Assembly (NCBI RefSeq): GCF_001578875.1
Contig: NZ_KQ969507.1
Span: forward strand, 78,421-142,420
DNA: 64,000 nt
Direction: 5' to 3'
Origin: Streptococcus sp. DD13
GTDB taxonomy: Bacteria; Bacillota; Bacilli; Lactobacillales; Streptococcaceae
This document shows, in pieces, positions 56,918-64,000 of the stretch. The notes under the pieces are model-generated. The model searched no databases, was not told where the DNA came from, and saw only the letters and a program-made list of their open reading frames with translations. Position numbers and translations under genes: made by a program. How positions within the stretch are numbered: the first letter of the stretch is position 1; every line of letters starts with the position of its first letter.

Positions 56918-57208
56918 ATGCAAGGATTACTATTTCCACTTATTTTGGTCGTGATGTTGGTTGTCATGATCTTTTCCCAACGTCGCCAAGCGCGTCAGCA
57001 ACAAGAGCGCTTAAGTAAAATCAAAAAAGGGGATGAAATCATCACCATTGGTGGCTTACATGGGGTGATCGACGAAATCGATGATCAGACCTTTGTCTTA
57101 GATTGTGATGGCGTCTACTTGACATTTGAGCGTGGAGCGATCCGTCGTACGGTGACAAAAGTAGAAGCTGAGCCGGTTGGAGCGATTGAAATAGCCGAAG
57201 CAGAATAA
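56918..57208 (+). CDS. yajC: preprotein translocase subunit YajC
   Basis: YajC, an accessory subunit of the SecDF-YajC complex. The 96-residue protein has an N-terminal membrane helix (about 4-20), RRQARQQQERL directly after it, and the conserved GDEIITIGGLHGVIDEID core. Start at 56918 after AAAGAGGTATCG; an in-frame ATG at 56900 includes the ribosome site and is not used. It precedes uppS, cdsA and rseP, the usual streptococcal order. Confidence 0.92.
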   Translation: MQGLLFPLILVVMLVVMIFSQRRQARQQQERLSKIKKGDEIITIGGLHGVIDEIDDQTFVLDCDGVYLTFERGAIRRTVTKVEAEPVGAIEIAEAE

Positions 57209-57225
57209 TCTGAAAATGCATTTCC

Positions 57226-57255
57226 ACAGGGCCTTTTGACGAGGGCTCTTTTTTA
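57226..57255 (+). terminator. terminator after yajC
   Basis: GGGCC (57229 region) pairs with GGCTC (one G-T wobble) followed by TTTTTT. Confidence 0.55.
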
Positions 57256-57271
57256 TTTTTGGCTCGATTTG

Positions 57272-57280
57272 TGATATAAT
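57272..57280 (+). promoter_or_regulatory. uppS promoter, extended -10
   Basis: TGATATAAT is an extended -10 element ahead of the uppS-cdsA-rseP-proS genes. Confidence 0.65.
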
Positions 57281-57322
57281 AAGATGTTCATTATATAGAT
57301 GTTTATCAAAGGAAGAACTATT

Positions 57323-58078
57323 GTGAAATTTCGTTTTCGTAAGAAGAGTGCGGCACCTGTCCATCTAGAGCAAGTTCCGCGTCATATCGCCATTATTATG
57401 GATGGAAATGGTCGTTGGGCTAAAAAGCGGATGCAACCCAGAGTGATGGGGCACAAGGCTGGGATGGATGCCTTACAAGCAGTGGCACTAGAAGCCTCTC
57501 GCTTAGGAGTGAAGGTCTTGACGGTTTATGCTTTTTCGACCGAAAATTGGGCTCGACCAGAAGATGAAGTCCAGTTTATTTTAAATTTGCCGATCGAGTT
57601 TTATGATCGCTATGTCCCAGTGCTTCATGAAAATAATATCCAAATTCGCATGCTAGGGAATCAAGAACGTCTACCTCAGGCGACCCTGGAAGCCTTCTAC
57701 AAGGCCCAGGAAAAAACCTGCCAAAACACAGGTTTGATCTTGAACTTTGCTCTGAATTATGGAGGACGAGCGGAGATTCAGCATGCTTTGCAAGAACTTG
57801 TTTCAGAAGTAGCTCAGGGCTATCGCAGTCCAGATGCTCTCGATGAAGAAGCCATTAGTCAGCACCTTTATACAGGCTTTCTGGCGAAGGATTTACGGGA
57901 TCCCGATTTGGTGATCCGCACCAGTGGGGAGCTACGCTTGAGTAATTTCTTACCATGGCAGACAGCCTATAGTGAGCTGTATTTTACGGATATCGCTTGG
58001 CCAGATTTCGATGAAGAGGCTCTCCAGGCGGCGATAGCGGAGTTTAATCGTCGACAACGGCGATTTGGCGGGGTTTAA
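57323..58078 (+). CDS. uppS: undecaprenyl diphosphate synthase
   Basis: Cis-prenyltransferase making undecaprenyl diphosphate, the carrier lipid for peptidoglycan and wall polymers. The 251-residue protein has IIMDGNGRWAKKR (catalytic aspartate at 27), STENWARP, and RTSGELRLSNFLPWQ near the C-terminus. The start is chosen as GTG at 57323 since AAAGGAAGAAC precedes it; ATG at 57299 lacks any ribosome site. cdsA starts 12 bases later. Confidence 0.95.
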   Translation: MKFRFRKKSAAPVHLEQVPRHIAIIMDGNGRWAKKRMQPRVMGHKAGMDALQAVALEASRLGVKVLTVYAFSTENWARPEDEVQFILNLPIEFYDRYVPVLHENNIQIRMLGNQERLPQATLEAFYKAQEKTCQNTGLILNFALNYGGRAEIQHALQELVSEVAQGYRSPDALDEEAISQHLYTGFLAKDLRDPDLVIRTSGELRLSNFLPWQTAYSELYFTDIAWPDFDEEALQAAIAEFNRRQRRFGGV

Positions 58079-58090
58079 AAGGAGATTCGG

Positions 58091-58897
58091 ATGAAAAATG
58101 ATTTACAAAAACGAGTGATTTCAGGAGGAATTGCCTTTCTCTTGTTTCTCATTCCTTTGTGGCAGGGAGGCGTCTTTTTCCATATGGTCATAGGGGCCCT
58201 TGCCCTTATCGCGACCGGAGAGTTGCTTCGAATGCACCGCTTGGCGCCTAACTCTATTGAGGGGATACTGACCATGTTGGCTACATTTTTGCTGACCCTC
58301 CCCTTAGACCGCTACCTCAAATTTTTACCGCTAGATGGCAACTACACAGCCTACACGGTCGTGATGTTTATCATGTTGGGTTCAACGGTCTTTAATCCAC
58401 GGACCTATACCTATTCAGAAGCTGTTTTTCCTATAGCGTCCAGTTTTTATGTCGGAATTGGTTTTCACAATCTGATTGCGGCTCGCACCCATAGTTTGGA
58501 CATGGTCTTTTTTGCCCTTTTCATCGTCTGGATGACCGATATCGGTGCTTATCTAGTGGGCAGCCGGTATGGACGGAGAAAATTGATGCCCACGATTTCG
58601 CCCAATAAGACTGTAGAAGGAGCTCTGGGAGGAATTTTGAGTGCGGTGGTAACTGCAGCCATTTTCTTATTGCTTGATCCAAACCTACGCTTGTCTTATC
58701 CAGTACTTGGAACCTTGGTCTTAGTGGTCTTCTTTTCGGTCTTTGCCCAGTTAGGAGATTTGGTCGAATCAGGGATCAAACGACGCTTTGGAGTGAAGGA
58801 TTCCTCCAATTTGATTCCAGGCCATGGAGGGATTTTAGACCGGTTTGACAGCATGATTTTTGTCTTTCCATTGATGCACCTCTTTGGCTTGTTCTAA
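58091..58897 (+). CDS. cdsA: phosphatidate cytidylyltransferase
   Basis: CDP-diacylglycerol synthase, a polytopic membrane enzyme of phospholipid synthesis. The 268-residue protein has about eight membrane helices and the family signature region with MTDIGAYLVGSRYGRRKLMP and SPNKTVEGALGG, followed by LGDLVESGIKRRFGVKDS and PGHGGILDRFDS. ATG at 58091 follows AAAAGGAGATTCGG. Part of the uppS-cdsA-rseP-proS operon. Confidence 0.95.
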   Translation: MKNDLQKRVISGGIAFLLFLIPLWQGGVFFHMVIGALALIATGELLRMHRLAPNSIEGILTMLATFLLTLPLDRYLKFLPLDGNYTAYTVVMFIMLGSTVFNPRTYTYSEAVFPIASSFYVGIGFHNLIAARTHSLDMVFFALFIVWMTDIGAYLVGSRYGRRKLMPTISPNKTVEGALGGILSAVVTAAIFLLLDPNLRLSYPVLGTLVLVVFFSVFAQLGDLVESGIKRRFGVKDSSNLIPGHGGILDRFDSMIFVFPLMHLFGLF

Positions 58898-58909
58898 GAA
58901 GGGAGAACC

Positions 58910-60169
58910 ATGCTAGGGATTATTACCTTTATTGTTGTATTTTTAATTATCGTCGTTGTACACGAGTTTGGTCATTTTTACTTTGCCAAGCGGGCGGGTA
59001 TCCTAGTCAGAGAATTTTCTGTCGGTATGGGGCCTAAGATTTTTGCCCATATTGGAAAGGACGGGACAGCTTATACGGTTCGTATCCTTCCCTTGGGAGG
59101 TTATGTGCGCCTTGCTGGCTGGGGAGATGATGAAACGGAAATCAAGACGGGACAGCCTGTTAGCTTGACAGTGAATGCGGATGGCCTTGTTACGAGGATT
59201 AATCTTTCCGAGCGTCAGCTCGATATGGACAGCATTCCGATGAATGTCACCTCTTTTGACTTGGAAGATCAGCTGGAGATCAAAGGGCTGGTTTTGGGCC
59301 AAGAAAAAGTCTATCCTGTCTTTCATGATGCGACGATAGTAGAGGAGGATGGGACAGAGGTCCGAATCGCTCCGCAGGATGTTCAGTATCAAAACGCTAG
59401 CGTCTGGGGCAAGTTTATGACCAACTTTGCAGGTCCTATGAACAATTTCATCCTTGGAATTGCCACTTTTATCCTCCTGATTTTTATGATGGGAGGGAGC
59501 CCAGATGTATCGACCAATCAAGTAACGGTTGCCGAAAATGGTGCCCTTCAAGCCGCGGGGGTCCAAACAGGAGATCGGATCCGAAAGGTCAATGATGTTG
59601 CGGTCTCAAGCTATCGTGAGATCCAGGAAGAAATCAGCAAGCAAACCCAAAATGCAACCAGTGCGCCAGCAATCAAGCTTTTGGTTGAGCAGGATGGACA
59701 GGAAAAAGAAATCACAGTGACGGCTAAAAAAGAAGGAAAAAGCTTTTTTGTCGGGGTGAGTCCCTACTTAAAAACGGGAATTTGGGATAAGATTGTTGGA
59801 GGCTTTCAAATGGCAGGAGATCGTTCTTTAGCCATCTTCAATGCTCTGAAAAATATCATCTTCCATTTTGATATCCGTCAACTAGGGGGGCCTGTTGCCA
59901 TTTATAGTGCCAGCAATCAAGCGGCTTCGCAAGGGATTTTAACGATCATCTCCCTTTTGGGACTCTTGTCGATTAACTTAGGGATAGTGAACCTCTTGCC
60001 CATCCCTGCACTGGATGGTGGAAAAATCGTCTTTAACCTCATTGAAGCCATTCGGAGAAAGCCTCTTAGTAAAGAAGTGGAAATGTATATCACGGTTGCT
60101 GGAGCAATCTTTATGATCGTGCTCATGATTGTGGTCACATGGAATGATATTATGCGGGTCTTCTTTTAG
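58910..60169 (+). CDS. rseP: site-2 intramembrane metalloprotease RseP/Eep
   Basis: Intramembrane zinc protease (Eep in streptococci and enterococci) processing signal peptides of pheromones and some membrane proteins. The 419-residue protein has H18-E19-x-x-H22 (VVVHEFGHF) in the first membrane helix, a PDZ domain (about 200-280), and the third zinc ligand region NLLPIPALDGGKI near residue 362. Four membrane helices in total. ATG at 58910 follows AGAAGGGAGAACC. Confidence 0.95.
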   Translation: MLGIITFIVVFLIIVVVHEFGHFYFAKRAGILVREFSVGMGPKIFAHIGKDGTAYTVRILPLGGYVRLAGWGDDETEIKTGQPVSLTVNADGLVTRINLSERQLDMDSIPMNVTSFDLEDQLEIKGLVLGQEKVYPVFHDATIVEEDGTEVRIAPQDVQYQNASVWGKFMTNFAGPMNNFILGIATFILLIFMMGGSPDVSTNQVTVAENGALQAAGVQTGDRIRKVNDVAVSSYREIQEEISKQTQNATSAPAIKLLVEQDGQEKEITVTAKKEGKSFFVGVSPYLKTGIWDKIVGGFQMAGDRSLAIFNALKNIIFHFDIRQLGGPVAIYSASNQAASQGILTIISLLGLLSINLGIVNLLPIPALDGGKIVFNLIEAIRRKPLSKEVEMYITVAGAIFMIVLMIVVTWNDIMRVFF

Positions 60170-60204
60170 AGAGTGGCAGGTCCTCAGTAGATAAACAGCT
60201 CTAG

Positions 60205-62135
<1,931 letters not shown>

Positions 62136-62136
<1 letters not shown>

Positions 62137-62164
62137 AAAAGCTGGGCCACCAGCTTTTTTATTT
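62136..62164 (+). terminator. terminator after proS
   Basis: AAAGCTGG (62138-62145) pairs with CCAGCTTT (62150-62157) with a GCCA loop and T-run. Confidence 0.9.
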
Positions 62165-62307
62165 TGCTCTATTTTTTGAATTCTTCAGGTGATCGGAGAT
62201 TTTATACCATAAAGAAAACCTATCACTACCATAGTTTTTTAGCATTAGGCAAGAGGTGGAAAATTTGATAGAATAAATGCAATCTTAAAGAAGGAAGTAA
62301 ATCCAAT

Positions 62308-63147
62308 ATGAAAAAGAAATTTTTAGTCGGCTTATTGTCAGTGGCAGCTGTTGGTCTCCTAGCAGCATGTGGCTCCTCTGCAAACAGTACAAAGACGAGC
62401 TCTTCTGCAGATTCAAAGGATGTAACCGTTCGGGTGGCTTTAGAAGCCGATACTCAGCCTTTGAGCTATACGGATGAGTCTGGTAAGCTCGTTGGTTACG
62501 AAGTGGACGTGATTAACGCCATTAATGAGGTGATCGAAGGATACCATATTGATGTTGAGACCGTTTCTGCAGAAGCGGCAGAAACGGGTCTAGAAGCGGG
62601 GACCTATGACTTGATTGGAGGCGGTTTGTTTAAGACGGAGGCACGTGAAAAAGCCTATCTCTTCCCAGATGAAAATACAGGTGTCAGCACCGTCGAAATT
62701 TATAAACGCACAAATGAAAAAAATATTCAGACCTTGGCGGATCTAGTAGGAATTAAACTTCATCCAGTGACAGCCAATGGTGGAATCTATAACCTCTTGA
62801 CCCAGTACAACAAAGAACATCCAAATGCCCAAATCACGATCAACAAGGGAGAATCAGGAGATATCGCTCAACGATTCCAAGCAGTGAACGATGGAACCTA
62901 TGATGCGGTCGTGATGTCTTCCAACTTTAATGCCGAAAACATCATCAAACAATTGAATTTAAATGTTGAAAAGGCTGATCAACCAGTCCGAGTGAATGCA
63001 ACCTACTTTGTGCTCTCCAAAAAGCAAGAAGCCTTCAAGAAAGCCTTTGATAAGGCTGTGAAAACCTTGAAAGAAAATGGAACCTTGGCAGACTTGTCTA
63101 AAAAATGGTTCAACCAAAACATGTTTGAGTATAAAATTACACAATAA
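62308..63147 (+). CDS. amino-acid ABC transporter substrate-binding lipoprotein
   Basis: Periplasmic-binding-type lipoprotein (SBP_bac_3 family). The signal peptide ends in the lipobox LLAAC with acylated cysteine 21. The mature domain has the two-lobe pattern with VRVALEADTQPLSYTDESGKLVGYEVDV, typical of polar amino-acid or cystine receptors. Resembles cystine/sulfur amino-acid receptors of the TcyJ/K type, but the ligand is uncertain. ATG at 62308 follows AAAGAAGGAAG. Two permease genes follow. Confidence 0.9.
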   Translation: MKKKFLVGLLSVAAVGLLAACGSSANSTKTSSSADSKDVTVRVALEADTQPLSYTDESGKLVGYEVDVINAINEVIEGYHIDVETVSAEAAETGLEAGTYDLIGGGLFKTEAREKAYLFPDENTGVSTVEIYKRTNEKNIQTLADLVGIKLHPVTANGGIYNLLTQYNKEHPNAQITINKGESGDIAQRFQAVNDGTYDAVVMSSNFNAENIIKQLNLNVEKADQPVRVNATYFVLSKKQEAFKKAFDKAVKTLKENGTLADLSKKWFNQNMFEYKITQ

Positions 63148-63220
63148 TCACGAATGACCAGGAGGAGGGAGTTGGAAATCAGCTCCCTCTCCTTCTCGCT
63201 AGAAAAAAATAGGAGGCGAT

Positions 63221-63907
63221 ATGCTCGATTTTCAATACATGGTCAAGATCTTTCCCCGCTTAATGGAAAAAATTCCCTTGTCCTTTTTGGTGGTGGTTAT
63301 TGCTGGTTTTTTTAGTTTGGTTCTAGCAGCAGGAGTTGCTTTTGTCCGGATCAAACGAGTACCGGTACTGAAGCAACTCGCTAGTCTCTATGTTTCCTTT
63401 ATGCGGTCGACACCAGGGATTTTGCATATTTTTATCGTGTATTATGGCTTGCCGTTGCTGGTGCAGACCTTCTTTGGGATCGATATTCGTCGAGGAGATA
63501 AACTTCTCTTTTCACTGCTGGCTCTCATCTTATATAATGGGGCATTTGTCTCAGAGATTTTACGTCCGGGCTATTTGGCTGTCCCTCAGGGGCAAAAAGA
63601 AGCAGCTCTGGCCATTGGATTATCTCCATTACAGGCCAATCTGCGCATTCTTTTTCCGCAAATGATTCCCATTGTCTTGCCTAGTTTGGGGAATGCGGCG
63701 ATCGACCTGCTTAAGGACACTTCCCTTCTTTACTTAATTGGAATGACGGACATCATGGGTCTAGCAGAAAATTTGATTTCCCTTTCATATGGGACCAAGC
63801 AATTGGAAGTTTACTTTTTGGTTGGTTTGCTGTTTTGGGGGATGTCCACACTGATTTCTCTCTGTTTTGCTGGGTTAGAAAAGCTTGCGACCCGTCATCT
63901 TGTTTAG
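63221..63907 (+). CDS. amino-acid ABC transporter permease 1
   Basis: His/Glu/Gln/Arg-type ABC permease of 228 residues with five membrane helices. The EAA-like cytoplasmic loop appears as GQKEAALAIGLSPLQANLRILFPQ in part, and MRSTPGILHIFIVYYGLP is the conserved entry segment. Start is ATG 63221 with TAGGAGGCGAT upstream. It pairs with the lipoprotein before and the second permease after; the ATPase gene is expected beyond the window. Confidence 0.92.
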   Translation: MLDFQYMVKIFPRLMEKIPLSFLVVVIAGFFSLVLAAGVAFVRIKRVPVLKQLASLYVSFMRSTPGILHIFIVYYGLPLLVQTFFGIDIRRGDKLLFSLLALILYNGAFVSEILRPGYLAVPQGQKEAALAIGLSPLQANLRILFPQMIPIVLPSLGNAAIDLLKDTSLLYLIGMTDIMGLAENLISLSYGTKQLEVYFLVGLLFWGMSTLISLCFAGLEKLATRHLV

Positions 63908-63919
63908 AAGGGAGTCTCC

Positions 63920-64000
63920 ATGCAATTTAGTTTCGATTCATTGCTGGCTACGGTTTGGGAAATTCTCCAAGTTGTTCCGGCGACCCTGTTGGTAGCCGCA
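63920..64000 (+). CDS. amino-acid ABC transporter permease 2 (5' part, cut by window end)
   Basis: ATG at 63920 after AAGGGAGTCTCC begins MQFSFDSLLATVWEILQV, which is typical of the second permease of this transporter family. Only 27 codons lie in the window. Confidence 0.85.
   Translation, partial: MQFSFDSLLATVWEILQVVPATLLVAA

Noticed and set aside
62165..62307. Riboswitch or T-box ahead of the amino-acid transporter
   Set aside because: Only 143 bases without T-box or SAM-type conserved motifs; TATCA/TGATA-like pieces are too weak to call a regulator site.

Overview
This window is chromosomal DNA of an oral (viridans-type) Streptococcus. The housekeeping proteins (NusG, YhaM/Cbf, HslO, ProS, PurR) look like those of the mitis/sanguinis/parasanguinis groups, and the serine-rich adhesin has a Fap1-like layout. 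Species is not resolved. GC content looks fairly high for the genus by eye, but I did not compute it. No prophage, intact insertion sequence or CRISPR array was seen.

Layout: (1) 1-9.6 kb holds core genes: partial rpe, thiN, rmuC, the YhaM/Cbf exonuclease, purR, then a leftward pair (RluA-type pseudouridine synthase, ferredoxin-NADP reductase), pbp2A, rpmG, secE and nusG. (2) 9.6-25.0 kb is an accessory block between nusG/tRNA-Cys and rpsB. It carries a complete type VIIb secretion system (esxA-esaA-essA-esaB-essB-essC) followed by one LXG-like effector module: a small YwqH-like partner, a 694-residue effector of unrecognised C-terminus, two tandem paralogous membrane-anchored proteins (candidate immunity proteins) and a small YwqI/TIGR04197-like partner. 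(3) 25-37.3 kb is core again: rpsB, tsf, a thioredoxin-like gene, ctsR-clpC, dusB-hslO (leftward), a small membrane-protein gene, gshF (leftward) and purA. (4) 37.4-54 kb is a serine-rich-repeat (SRR) glycoprotein locus with its dedicated glycosylation and accessory Sec export machinery: srr, secY2, asp1, asp2, asp3, secA2, gtfA, gtfB, asp4, asp5 and gtf3/nss. (5) 54-64 kb carries two alpha/beta-hydrolases plus an ATP-grasp enzyme, yajC, uppS-cdsA-rseP-proS, and an amino-acid ABC transporter cut by the window end.

The strongest candidate for something undescribed is the effector/immunity end of the type VII locus. The second immunity-like copy is preceded by a short chimera of the effector gene's own 3' end: 25 bp plus 27 bp with the intervening 195 bp missing. 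This is a scar of past effector-immunity exchange or duplication. That copy is also put out of frame by a 7-bp tandem duplication, (GTAAAAA)x2, inside its start region, where the first copy has a single unit, so it looks either broken or switchable by slippage. The two copies are almost identical at their N-terminal halves and diverge in one central patch.

Other notable structures are terminator-like hairpins directly in the leaders of nusG and srr, a perfect 16-bp palindrome over the promoter of a 52-residue membrane protein, a three-hairpin intergenic element after tsf, a CtsR operator in front of ctsR-clpC, and a Fap1-type locus with only three recognisable glycosyltransferases.
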